DNA of 64,000 nt, taken from Lactobacillus panisapium (GTDB taxonomy: Bacteria > Bacillota > Bacilli > Lactobacillales > Lactobacillaceae). The position numbers and the translations under genes were made by a program. The number at the start of each line of letters is the position of its first letter. Position 1 is the first letter of the stretch. The notes under the pieces are model-generated. The model saw nothing but the letters and a program-made list of their open reading frames with translations. It was not told the DNA's origin and made no database searches. Of this stretch, positions 52,685 to 61,213 are shown one piece after another. The DNA lies in contig NZ_CP048268.1 of NCBI RefSeq assembly GCF_019469265.1, positions 1,939,001-2,003,000 of the forward strand, written 5' to 3'.

Positions 52685-55315
52685 CTAGAATATATTGGCA
52701 TCGACTGGTAATGGTAAAAATGCATAGCTTTGCTTTTTTATAACTCCTAAAAGAGCTAAAATTATTCCGCTTGCACCAGTAGATACATCCATTGAGCACT
52801 TAAGTCCTGTAGCGCCAGGTATATAAACTTCACTAGTGCCATTTGAAAATAAATACATATTTAATCCATCCAATATATAATTCATTAAATCAGATGATGA
52901 AAAAATATTATTAACAAGAGTACCTAATACTAAAAATCCGGCATATCCTTCTAAAAGGCCTGCTTCCACTGTAGATATACAGAAAGTAGTAGATATTAAA
53001 TCTTGCAAAATTTTTTTCCTTTTATTATTTAGAAAAGATTTTTTATCTTGATATATAGATATCATCACAACTGCTACCCCAGCCGCTCCATCATTTAGAT
53101 ATGGTATAGCTCTGTTTACTTTTCTACTAGTATCTATAATATACAAGCTACCTTCTTCATCATATTTAAGTTGGTATTTAATCACATAGTCAATAATTTC
53201 TATACCTATGCTTTTGTACTTGGTCTGCCCTGTCTTTTGTCCAACTTTATACAAAAATAAAGCTTCACCAGCTAATCCGTTGAGTAAGCCAGCATTTACA
53301 TTTTTTACCGGCTTACTAGTTCTATTTAAAAAATCTTTTTCTACAATATCAGCAGCTTCATAGCATTTCTTTAGTAATTGATTGTCCTGGGTTAAGAGAT
53401 AACCTGCTAAAAATGCCATACCAATTCCTGAAACTCCTGAATAAATTGAGACTCCTTGAACATTAGATAAGCTAATTTTTTTAAGTAAACTAGTGGCTTT
53501 TTCTTTTTCACCTAAATCATAAAGAACTGAACAAATTCCAGCTAAGCCATCAAATAATCCATATGAATTTTCTTTACTAAAATCCATCGAAGAGATTATC
53601 GCACAATTTTCACTAAGCCAATTGTCAAAATCATTCACAATTTCATCTGGTATACCGCCTGAGCGAATTAACGTCATTATTCCACCAAAAGCACCATAAC
53701 TTATAGCATACCTAGACACATTGTCCCGATATTGCTTAATGTCACCTTTGATTAGTCCTTTGCTTTGAAAATCAAGGTTATTAACTATACCTTGTCTTAA
53801 ATGATTAACAAAAGCTTGAGCTGTTTTTTTAGATAATTTCTCATTAGGAATCTTTAAAAACTCTTTTATAAATAACGGTGAACCATCAACATTTGTATAT
53901 TTAGAAATCTCAAGTTTAATGTTTTCTAAAAATTCAACAATCTCATCTCCAAAAATAGTTTTTATTCTTTCATAATAAATTTCTTCAATTTTCGGGGACA
54001 AACTACTATTAGCAGTTTCAATAGGCATTAGTAAATATAAAGCTATTTTACCAACAGCATACCAATCTGCTTCACCATAAGTATCTGCGTTATTAGAAAC
54101 AAAACCCAGAGTCATTATACCCGGTTCATATTTTGTATTAGGATTTTGAGCTGCTTCAAAATCAATTAATGTTATTTTTTGTTCCTTCTCTGAGAAAATA
54201 ACATTAGAAGGTTGTAAATCTCCGATTGCAACCCCCTCTGCATGAATTGACTTAATTGCCTTTAAAAGCTCACTTATTATAAACTTTATATTAGTTATAT
54301 ATTTTTGAAGCTCTTTTTTACTAGTCTTTGCTATATTAAATGGAAACTTTATCGCAATAAAATCATCTAAATTCATTCCCTTAATAAAGTTTTCTTCCAA
54401 GTAATTATGCTTCCAGGCAGTAAAGTAATTATTTACATTAACAACAAAGGGATTGTCTTTTAAACTATCTAAGACTCTATATTCATGTAATACTCTATAA
54501 AATCCATCAGTTTCTTTAGAATCTAGCCCAGCTTCAGGACGACCCTCTTTTAATATACAGGTTCTGTTATTAATTGATGCTTTATATACCCCACCAGCAT
54601 CGCTAAAAGAAATTGCATTGACAATTTTATATTTCTTTAATTCCTTATATTCAGAAATCGGAACCGCTTTATTGTTTTCTTGAATCTTCATTGGTTCTTT
54701 CACAAATTCAGGCAGGTAATAATAAGGAACCCTTTTGTCAGGAATTAGCTTTCCACTAGGATCTTTAATAGCATCAACTTTTTTCCCATCTTTAATCATG
54801 GTCATTTCTTTAAAACCACCATATCTGAAGAAAACGTTGCCGTTTTTCCACTGTTTATCGTTCAAAATATACGGTCCATTATTATAGAACTTAGTCAGCT
54901 CATGCAAATCATCCAATAATTTAATAAATATTTTTGTATCATGCGGATAAACAGTTATAAATTTTCCAGATGATGCTCTGTTCGCATTCTTGGAATTCCT
55001 ATCAATTAATTTATCTATAGTAGGGATAAATTTGAATGAGATATTATTATTAATAAGATATTTCGAAACAGCATAGAGTTCTTCTTGAGCTTCCATTGGA
55101 ACTGCAGTTATATGTATTTTCCATCCCTGATCAGGTGAATTTTGTTCATTTTTATTTAACATATATATCCAATCAGCATCAATTGTATATATCCAATCAT
55201 CGGATGAAAAACTAGCAATTGATAATCTATCTTCCGGCTTATCAATTCTATTAGGTTCAGAATAAAACAATTCTTTATTATTAACACTATAATCCAGGTA
55301 ACGATCGTCCAACAT
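52685..55315 (-). CDS. lanKC: Class III lanthipeptide synthetase LanKC
   Basis: The 876-residue enzyme has three parts. Residues ~1-230 fit the lyase-like domain with an RYGGFKEM patch. Residues ~231-490 are a Ser/Thr kinase: nucleotide Lys256 in CILKEG, catalytic loop GDLQPSN (365-371), and DFE (385-387). Residues ~520-876 are a LanC-like cyclase of repeated Gly-rich helices (GLFDGLAGICSVLY; GLLNGLAGEALFLY; NDGAAGVAVVMI; GLLEGYAGFLVLG), with no Cys-Cys-His zinc ligands at the usual sites, which sets it in class III rather than class IV. It phosphorylates, eliminates and cyclises the precursors. It overlaps the transporter gene by 29 bp. Confidence 0.9.
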   Translation of the reverse strand: MLDDRYLDYSVNNKELFYSEPNRIDKPEDRLSIASFSSDDWIYTIDADWIYMLNKNEQNSPDQGWKIHITAVPMEAQEELYAVSKYLINNNISFKFIPTIDKLIDRNSKNANRASSGKFITVYPHDTKIFIKLLDDLHELTKFYNNGPYILNDKQWKNGNVFFRYGGFKEMTMIKDGKKVDAIKDPSGKLIPDKRVPYYYLPEFVKEPMKIQENNKAVPISEYKELKKYKIVNAISFSDAGGVYKASINNRTCILKEGRPEAGLDSKETDGFYRVLHEYRVLDSLKDNPFVVNVNNYFTAWKHNYLEENFIKGMNLDDFIAIKFPFNIAKTSKKELQKYITNIKFIISELLKAIKSIHAEGVAIGDLQPSNVIFSEKEQKITLIDFEAAQNPNTKYEPGIMTLGFVSNNADTYGEADWYAVGKIALYLLMPIETANSSLSPKIEEIYYERIKTIFGDEIVEFLENIKLEISKYTNVDGSPLFIKEFLKIPNEKLSKKTAQAFVNHLRQGIVNNLDFQSKGLIKGDIKQYRDNVSRYAISYGAFGGIMTLIRSGGIPDEIVNDFDNWLSENCAIISSMDFSKENSYGLFDGLAGICSVLYDLGEKEKATSLLKKISLSNVQGVSIYSGVSGIGMAFLAGYLLTQDNQLLKKCYEAADIVEKDFLNRTSKPVKNVNAGLLNGLAGEALFLYKVGQKTGQTKYKSIGIEIIDYVIKYQLKYDEEGSLYIIDTSRKVNRAIPYLNDGAAGVAVVMISIYQDKKSFLNNKRKKILQDLISTTFCISTVEAGLLEGYAGFLVLGTLVNNIFSSSDLMNYILDGLNMYLFSNGTSEVYIPGATGLKCSMDVSTGASGIILALLGVIKKQSYAFLPLPVDANIF

Positions 55316-57044
55316 TTTTACTTTCCTTTCCAGAAATATTAGTTTTTAAAAACTGCTCTTTCACAAAATTCCTATATTTCGGTACACTTCGCAATAATTG
55401 TTCATGCGTTCCTGAAGCTGCAATTGTTTTATTATCTAAAAAATATATCTTGTCAGAATCAATGATAGTCGACAATCTATGAGCTATTGCGATAATTGTT
55501 TTACCTTTCATAACTTCTTTTAAAGCCAAGGAAACTTTTTTTTCTGAATCTGCATCAAGATTTGAAGTGGCTTCATCTAAAATTAAGAAATCAGGATCTT
55601 TTAAGTAGGCCCTTGCTATCTGTAACCTTTGTCTCTGACCACCTGATAGCTTTAACCCTTGCTCTCCAACTATTTCATGAACTCCTCTCCTTAAACTAGA
55701 TAAAAATGTTGATAAGTTAGCTATCTTTATAGCATTATTAATTTCATCATTTGAAGGCAGATTTTTAAGTCCAAATACTAGATTGTCATAAATAGTACCA
55801 GAAATAATATAATTTTCTTGTGAAACCACACCGAACATTGAACGCCATTGACTTAAATCAATTTTCTTACTATCAATACCATTCAACATAATTGAACCAG
55901 CATTAGGATTATATAATCTGGTTATTAGATTAACCAAAGTAGTTTTACCAGCACCAGAAGAGCCAACTATTGCAATTTTCTTCTTTGCTGGGAAGTCAAC
56001 ATTAACCTTCTCTAAAACCATTTTTTTGTCATATGAAAAGCATAGATTTCTAACTGATAAACTGTATGGTTTACTTATTTTAAGCTTAGAAGAGCCAACA
56101 ATATATTTCTCTGGTTTTTCATGCAGAATCTCAATTATTTTTGCTACTGCACCTTTAGTTTGCTTATAATTAGTATAAAAATCGGCTATTGTATTTATTG
56201 GACCGATTACTTGATAAAAATAAATTAAAAAAGAGGTTAGTGATCCAATAGTTAAGGTGCTTTGCTGTACTCGATATCCTCCATAAAGTAAGACAGAAAC
56301 TATTAAGACAAAAGAAACCAAGCTCTGAATGGGTGAAATAACTGCATAAACTGCCTCATTTTTAACTGATAGTTTATAAAGAAGCCGTAGTTTCTTACCA
56401 AACTTCACAAGAACATTTTCTTCCGCCTCACTCAATTTCACAGCTCTGATGTTTCTTAAGCTTTCTGTCACTATTCCAGTCAAGTCACTCAAACTTTTTT
56501 GAGATTTAACAGTTAATTTTTCCTCATAGTTACCAAGGGGAATGGTAATTAAGGCATCCAATGGGAATATTAAGAAAATAAGTAATGATAATTTCCAATC
56601 TAATAAAAACAGCACAATAAATGTTCCGATCGTAGTTATTAGACTTGTAATAAATTCTGGGACAACCCCGGTAATAAAATTTTTAACTAAGACTGAATCA
56701 TTAATTACTCTACTAGAAAGTTGCCCACTTTCTTGATTATCAAAGAAAGGAATCGGTAAATGTATTAAATGTGTTTGCAATAAGTTCCTTATATCAGCTA
56801 TTTGTCTTTCTCCTTCTCTGCTAATCAAAAAGTTACCCATTGCACTTATAACTGTTTGTAAAACTAAAATTGTAACTAATTTAGATAAAAAAGATAAAGA
56901 TAATGTTGATTTAAAAATATTCTTCAAATCAATAATATTCTTAATATAAAGGGGAACTATTACTCCTAAAACACTGCTGATAATTGATAAAAATAATCCA
57001 ACCCAAAAAAATTTTTTAAGTCTTATCAGTCTGATAACTTTCAA
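55287..57044 (-). CDS. lanT: ABC exporter (half-transporter, fused permease-ATPase) of the lanthipeptide cluster, LanT
   Basis: A 585-residue protein: six membrane helices (~10-300) and an ATPase with Walker A GSSGAGKTT, signature LKLSGGQRQRLQIARAYL and Walker B FLILDEATSNLD. There is no C39 peptidase domain, so it exports without cutting the leader. The start is unclear: the annotated TTG 57044 lacks a ribosome site, while AAAGGGGG lies 6-9 bases before in-frame ATC/ATT codons at 57062/57059. It is the first gene of the cluster. It is ~24-base overlapping with lanKC start, so translation is coupled. Confidence 0.88.
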   Translation of the reverse strand: MKVIRLIRLKKFFWVGLFLSIISSVLGVIVPLYIKNIIDLKNIFKSTLSLSFLSKLVTILVLQTVISAMGNFLISREGERQIADIRNLLQTHLIHLPIPFFDNQESGQLSSRVINDSVLVKNFITGVVPEFITSLITTIGTFIVLFLLDWKLSLLIFLIFPLDALITIPLGNYEEKLTVKSQKSLSDLTGIVTESLRNIRAVKLSEAEENVLVKFGKKLRLLYKLSVKNEAVYAVISPIQSLVSFVLIVSVLLYGGYRVQQSTLTIGSLTSFLIYFYQVIGPINTIADFYTNYKQTKGAVAKIIEILHEKPEKYIVGSSKLKISKPYSLSVRNLCFSYDKKMVLEKVNVDFPAKKKIAIVGSSGAGKTTLVNLITRLYNPNAGSIMLNGIDSKKIDLSQWRSMFGVVSQENYIISGTIYDNLVFGLKNLPSNDEINNAIKIANLSTFLSSLRRGVHEIVGEQGLKLSGGQRQRLQIARAYLKDPDFLILDEATSNLDADSEKKVSLALKEVMKGKTIIAIAHRLSTIIDSDKIYFLDNKTIAASGTHEQLLRSVPKYRNFVKEQFLKTNISGKESKNVGRSLPGL

Positions 57045-57169
57045 ATTGCTTTTAAAAATGATATTCTACCCCCTTTTATATAAAAAATCGTATTAGTAAA
57101 AGTTGATTCATTAACGATATTTTTACTATATTGAAGAATATCATTATCATAAAAAAGACTTTGAACTTA

Positions 57170-57187
57170 TTCAGAATAGTGAACAAA
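57170..57187. promoter_or_regulatory. Shared 18-bp motif, copy C (ahead of the lanthipeptide operon)
   Basis: TTCAGAATAGTGAACAAA on the plus strand; toward lanT it reads TTTGTTCACTATTCTGAA. It sits ~110-125 bp before the lanT start, where the promoter is expected. Confidence 0.6.
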
Positions 57188-57233
57188 TTCAAAATCTTTT
57201 TTGACCATTATTTATATAAAAAAACAAAATTAT

Positions 57234-57251
57234 TTTGTTCAGTAGAGCGAA
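57234..57251. promoter_or_regulatory. Shared 18-bp motif, weaker copy D, opposite orientation
   Basis: TTTGTTCAGTAGAGCGAA on the plus strand, matching the minus-strand form of copies A-C at the outer bases but diverged in the right half. It lies 47 bp from copy C, between lanT and the rgg gene. Confidence 0.4.
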
Positions 57252-57307
57252 TTAATTTATTTTTTTAAAGCTTTCAATTGTAATATGACCGTAGTTTAGC
57301 ATACTAG

Positions 57308-58159
57308 CTAGCGATTATAGGATTGTTTCAATTGAGAAAAAGTATTTTGTAGGGATAGCTTAAGTTGATGGAAATTTAAATAGTCTAACATCGGGAAAAA
57401 AGCTTCATTAATTCTTGAATCATCTTTAGTTTTTATAAATAAAATTAATTCATCAAGGAATTTTAGTCGAATTTTTTCATAGGCGAAATTATCACTCAGT
57501 TTTAAAGCTTTTAACTCTGAATATAGTTCTTGTGCATAGTGGAAATCAGTATAGAGTAATAAAGAATTAGCATTAATTAAAGTCGCTATCGCAGCATGTT
57601 GCCACTGATAATCATTGTCATTTTCCTGATATTTGACTAAAAGTGAATGTGCAAATCCAAAAACGCGCTTTCCCGGTAAAAGGAAAAGAGTATTGCCAAA
57701 GTTAAACAAATCTTCGTAATACCAGTCTTCAATTTCCGAAAGTAATTCTTCTAACCTACTCAAGTCCTTAGGAGTAAACAAATTAATTTCTGTATCGGCC
57801 TTTAATAAATTACAAGCAATTGCTGCTCTTAATAGTAGTGCTCGATCATAAGGATTTTGTTGACTGCTTTTTAAATATACAGTCGCCAGTTCTTTAAGTC
57901 GTTGATCATTACCATGATAATATGTAGTAGCTATTTCTTTAAAATCAAGGTTGTCGCTTAAACTGTCCGTGACAAATTCAGATGGCTTAATTCGCATGCG
58001 TTCAAGCATTGCAATCACTTTTTCAAAAGACATATTGGCCTGCCCTTTTTCCCAATAATATAAAGAAGACTTAGAAGTAATATCACGAGAAGCTGTATCT
58101 AAACTTATCCCTTTTTGTTTTCTTATTTGTTTAAATTTTTTACCAAATTTATTATTCAC
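57308..58159 (-). CDS. Rgg/GadR/MutR-type transcriptional regulator
   Basis: The 283-residue protein has an N-terminal HTH (MNNKFGKKFKQIRKQKGISLDTASRDITSKSSLYYWEKGQANMSFEKVIAMLERM) and a helical C-terminal domain (TPR-like; e.g. ELATVYLKSSQQNPYDRALLLRAAIA), the layout of Rgg-family pheromone receptors. Start is GTG 58159 after GAGGTACC. It is upstream of the lanthipeptide operon in the same direction and divergent from a hydrophobic mini-ORF, so pheromone control of lanthipeptide production is likely by analogy to MutR and Rgg/SHP. Confidence 0.8.
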   Translation of the reverse strand: MNNKFGKKFKQIRKQKGISLDTASRDITSKSSLYYWEKGQANMSFEKVIAMLERMRIKPSEFVTDSLSDNLDFKEIATTYYHGNDQRLKELATVYLKSSQQNPYDRALLLRAAIACNLLKADTEINLFTPKDLSRLEELLSEIEDWYYEDLFNFGNTLFLLPGKRVFGFAHSLLVKYQENDNDYQWQHAAIATLINANSLLLYTDFHYAQELYSELKALKLSDNFAYEKIRLKFLDELILFIKTKDDSRINEAFFPMLDYLNFHQLKLSLQNTFSQLKQSYNR

Positions 58160-58170
58160 GGAGGTACCTC
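58160..58170. promoter_or_regulatory. Shared palindromic ribosome-site, GAGGTACCTC
   Basis: GGAGGTACCTC holds GGAGG for the plus-strand mini-ORF (ATG 58173, 8 bases on) and, on the other strand, GAGGT for rgg (GTG 58159). The 10-bp palindrome 58161-58170 gives both genes an SD. The starts are only 13 bases apart, so the two mRNAs overlap. Confidence 0.6.
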
Positions 58171-58172
58171 AG

Positions 58173-58289
58173 ATGAAAAAGCACAAATTAATGAATTTTA
58201 TTTTGCCATTTGTTTTTGGAAGTATAGTGGAATTAATTCCATTAAGTTTTATCGAACTAATTAATGCTATGCTTAAATATATTAATTAA
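58173..58289 (+). CDS. 38-aa hydrophobic mini-ORF divergent from rgg, possible pheromone precursor
   Basis: ATG 58173 with GGAGG at 8 bases. The product, MKKHKLMNFILPFVFGSIVE then LIPLSFIELINAMLKYIN, has a Lys-rich N-terminus and a hydrophobic remainder, the general look of a short hydrophobic peptide (SHP) precursor that pairs with Rgg. A plus-strand -35 TTGTTT, 17 bases, TATTAT (58127-58155) lies inside rgg, but its start site would fall in the ribosome site. At 38 residues it is longer than most streptococcal SHPs (21-30). A random open frame is possible. Confidence 0.45.
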   Translation: MKKHKLMNFILPFVFGSIVELIPLSFIELINAMLKYIN

Positions 58290-58528
58290 TTATATTTTAT
58301 CACTAATATTTTTTATATATACAAGTGAAATGATATAATGGTAAGTCAACTAAATAGAAAAAGGACGGTAGATAAAATTAGTAATATCTGTAACGTACCA
58401 AAAAACATGAGATCATCAACTAATCTATCGATTTACGAGCATATTATAAAAGTTGTAAAAGAAAAAAATCTGGAAAATTGAAGTTAACCCCCGGAATTGG
58501 ACAAAGATTCCAATTCGGGGGTTTTCTT

Positions 58529-59053
58529 ATGTCTAAATATTTACTAAAAACAAAATTAGAAGCAGTAGATTTGTATCAAAGAGGATTTAGTACAAAAGAA
58601 ATTCAAGAGAAATTACATATCACATCACGTAAATCTATTGATGGTTGGATCAATAATTATCAACAGTATGGTAACAGAGGCCTGGAAAAAAGCTTTTCTA
58701 AGACAAGATATAGTGGTCAATTTAAATTAGAAGTCTTAAACTGGAGAAAAGAACATAGTGCCAGCTATCAAATTACTGCCAATCATTTTAATATTAAACA
58801 ACATTCCACTATTGCGAATTGGCAAAGAAAATTAAATGAAGGCGGTGTTGATGCTTTATTTATTAAGCAAGGACGACCATTAATGCATAAAAAGAAAATT
58901 AAAGCAAAGAAGCATAAATATACTTCTCAAGAGTTAACTGAACTTGAACGTCTACGTTTAGAGAATCGTGCATTACATGTAGAAAATGAATATCTAAAAA
59001 AACTAGATGCCTTAGTTCAGAAACGCGGACATCGGACGAAGAAAGATCTATAG
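58529..59053 (+). CDS. IS150-type transposase OrfA (DNA-binding part)
   Basis: The start ATG 58529 (MSKYLLKTKLEAVDLYQRGFS) is preferred over an ATG at 58478 that spans the element's left end. The 174-residue protein carries two HTH motifs (KLHITSRKSIDGWINNYQQYG; HFNIKQHSTIANWQRKLNEGG) and a C-terminal leucine-rich coiled coil (LTELERLRLENRALHVENEYLKKL) for dimer formation. Frame minus 1 continues into OrfB. Confidence 0.92.
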   Translation: MSKYLLKTKLEAVDLYQRGFSTKEIQEKLHITSRKSIDGWINNYQQYGNRGLEKSFSKTRYSGQFKLEVLNWRKEHSASYQITANHFNIKQHSTIANWQRKLNEGGVDALFIKQGRPLMHKKKIKAKKHKYTSQELTELERLRLENRALHVENEYLKKLDALVQKRGHRTKKDL

Positions 59054-59112
59054 TTAATGAACTAAGGCAAGAATTTGGCTTTAAATTAAAAGAAATATTA
59101 CCCTACACAAGT

Positions 59113-59931
59113 TTGTCTAAAAGTACATTCGAGTACCATCCTCATCCAAAAAAGAAGCTGATCAGTGATAAAGCACTTGTTTCAATTATCAAAATGATAA
59201 AGAAGCATCATGCTAGTTATGGATACTGGCCTGTAACTGATACTCTGAGGATGACTTATCACTTAATGGTTAATCATAAACGTGTTCAACGCTTAATGCG
59301 TGAGAACAATTTAGGAGCTAATAAATATAATCTGAGAGCCGGTAAATATGATTCTTCAAAGGGTCCACAAAATAAGAAAGCTAAGAATCGGTTCCATCAA
59401 AAGTTTAAGACTGATAGACCATATCAAAAGGTCGTAACTGATATTAGTGAATTTAGATATGGGAAAATGACTATCCGTGATCGTGTATATTTATCGCCAT
59501 TTAAGGACTTATTCAGCGGTGAAATTATCAGTTATACAATCACCGATCGTCCATTAACAAGATATGTTCTAGAAGGATTAGAGGGAGTGTTTACTGCAAG
59601 ACCAAAGCTATTAAATTATCGAATGACAATCCATAGTGATCAAGGAATTCAATATCAATCTAATCCATATCGACATGCTTTACGAAAACATAAAGTATTT
59701 CAAAGCATGTCACGAAGAGCTACATGTCATGATAATGCAGCTATGGAAAGTTTCTTTCACATTATGAAAGTTGAAATGAATTATTTTACACATCACTTTG
59801 ATACTAAGAAACAATTGGTTAAGGCGATGAAAGAATGGATAAGTTATTACAATGAAGATAGAATTCGGCACAAACTAAAAGGCTTAACTCCGATTCAATA
59901 TCGGAATCAAGCCTTAAGTAAAATGATATAA
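59113..59931 (+). CDS. IS150-type transposase OrfB (integrase core)
   Basis: The product has the DDE motifs: VVTDISEFRYG, IHSDQGIQYQS and DNAAMESFFHIMKVE, spaced as in IS3 elements. As an independent frame it begins at TTG 59113, but the frame is open upstream through GDEERSIVNELRQEFGFK-like codons into OrfA, so it is made mainly as an OrfAB fusion after a -1 slip at AAAAAAA. Both frames look intact; the copy could be active. Confidence 0.92.
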   Translation: MSKSTFEYHPHPKKKLISDKALVSIIKMIKKHHASYGYWPVTDTLRMTYHLMVNHKRVQRLMRENNLGANKYNLRAGKYDSSKGPQNKKAKNRFHQKFKTDRPYQKVVTDISEFRYGKMTIRDRVYLSPFKDLFSGEIISYTITDRPLTRYVLEGLEGVFTARPKLLNYRMTIHSDQGIQYQSNPYRHALRKHKVFQSMSRRATCHDNAAMESFFHIMKVEMNYFTHHFDTKKQLVKAMKEWISYYNEDRIRHKLKGLTPIQYRNQALSKMI

Positions 59932-60344
59932 AACTAACGTCCAGTTTTAGGGGTTAGCTTCAAAATATTTTTCCAGATTTTTTCTATAATTAATTAACTA
60001 AGTCTCTTCAGTCAAAGATGTCGATAGATTATTTATCAGATAAATATGCTGCCGTTAAAGTGGTAATTAAGCCTAACTTATACCAAGAAAGCAATAAGAC
60101 TCACTACTCATGTAAAAGCTAACCGAAACAGCTCAACCAATTCTATACTTGAACTAAGACTTTAAGTTCTGCCACTACAACAATCAAGCTAAACCAATAC
60201 AATTAAACATTAGTTAAAGTATTACGCACAATAACAATTACCATAATAATCCTCAGAAAGAAACTATCTTCAAACGAATTGAAATTAATTCTCTGAAAAA
60301 CGCGGAAAATACAGAAAGTTTGCACTCATTAGTTTAACATCAAA

Positions 60345-60366
60345 CAAGTTAGTGGCCACTAACTTG
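60345..60366. promoter_or_regulatory. Perfect 22-bp palindrome
   Basis: CAAGTTAGTGG followed directly by its exact reverse complement CCACTAACTTG, no spacer. It lies in gene-poor DNA with no start codon nearby on either strand. Confidence 0.5.
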
Positions 60367-60694
60367 ATTAAACATCAGAATAGTGCAATAGGTCTATTTA
60401 ATAATAAAGTATCCAGATTCTATAATTACATTTCCATTCTAAAGAGGTTAAGTTCAAGAATTAGGCTACTTATTTTAAACGATTTCATAAAAAATTTACA
60501 TTAATTTTGAATTATCCACATGGAAACTTTTTTCCAATATTCAGCCAAAACTAATTTTTTGTTTTATTACAAATTACAAACTTAGTCCTCATATGCCTAT
60601 TCTTCAATCTTAGTAATTTTCGAATTTTTTAGAACATTAAATTTTTACAGCTTGAAATTAAAAATATTTTATGTCGGCAATATATTTATAACAT

Positions 60695-60728
60695 AAAAAA
60701 GAAGGACTAAATTTATCAGTCCTTCTTC
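60695..60728 (-). terminator. Hairpin terminator in the gene-poor region
   Basis: AAGAAGGACT and AGTCCTTCTT form a 10-bp stem around a 9-base loop; the minus strand then has six T. No gene is visible whose end it serves; a small transcript from the right is possible. Confidence 0.65.
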
Positions 60729-61213
60729 TAAAGCACAAAGCTATATTATAAAGTAACAACATCTTTATTTAACAGTTAGTTTTTCCAGTGAACTTCTTAA
60801 ATTAATATAATTAGTCATATAACCTTTATTTACATGCATGGTAAGCTAGTTTTTTAAACTTCATTTTCAGGAAATAGTTCTAGTCCAACTTTTTATATTA
60901 AGATGAAACTAATTTATTATAGAAGTTATCCGGATAAACCACTTATAGTTTCATAAGCATTTCCCCTTCTTACAATTATAAAAATAGTATTTGGAACAAG
61001 TTAATTCGACTTCGAAGTCATCTTTAATATACCATATATTCCAGTTTTTGCAAACTTATGTTCGGCAATTATGGAAATTATTTAATTAGCCACTTGTGTA
61101 ATAAACAAAAATTAAATTATCATCAAGTATAACAACCAAATATAGACCAAAAATGCCTAATTCAAGCAAAGCACCTCAAGATGACCTTTAATGAAACTTT
61201 AGTCGATATAATA

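Larger units (their letters stand above)
58479..59962 (+). mobile_element. IS3-family (IS150 group) insertion sequence
   Basis: Ends TGAAGTTAACCCCCGGAATT and, inverted at the right, TGAAGCTAACCCCTAAAACT agree over most of 27 bases with a common TGGAC. The direct repeat AAAT flanks both sides (58475-58478 and 59963-59966). Length 1,484 bp with two overlapping frames, normal for the group. A run of seven A (58996-59002) at the overlap is the probable -1 frameshift site. Confidence 0.93.
58338..59993 (+). pseudogene. 57-codon ORF interrupted by the IS element
   Basis: Removing bases 58479-59966 (element plus one AAAT copy) restores a frame from ATG 58338 to TAA 59993: MVSQLNRKRTVDKISNICNV ... 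KVVKEKNLEN|IFPDFFYN. The join falls at AAT|ATT. There is a good extended -10 (TGATATAAT) at 58332-58339 but no clear ribosome site. The same joined DNA is also a hairpin (AAATCTGGAAAA/TTTTCCAGATTT), so it may instead have been a terminator. Confidence 0.35.
59994..61213. other. 1.2-kb gene-poor region after the IS element
   Basis: No open frame of length is seen on either strand. It includes a perfect 22-bp palindrome (60345-60366) and a hairpin (60695-60728) with flanking A and T runs (GAAGGACT/AGTCCTTC). Very AT-rich. It may be decayed coding DNA or hold small RNAs; I see no tRNA. Confidence 0.6.

Noticed and set aside
52684..55315. LanKC as a class IV LanL enzyme
   Set aside because: The cyclase domain lacks the Cys/Cys/His zinc ligands expected for LanL.
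59994..61213. Region searched for tRNA, rRNA or a CRISPR array
   Set aside because: No cloverleaf, no regularly spaced repeats and no cas genes anywhere in the window.
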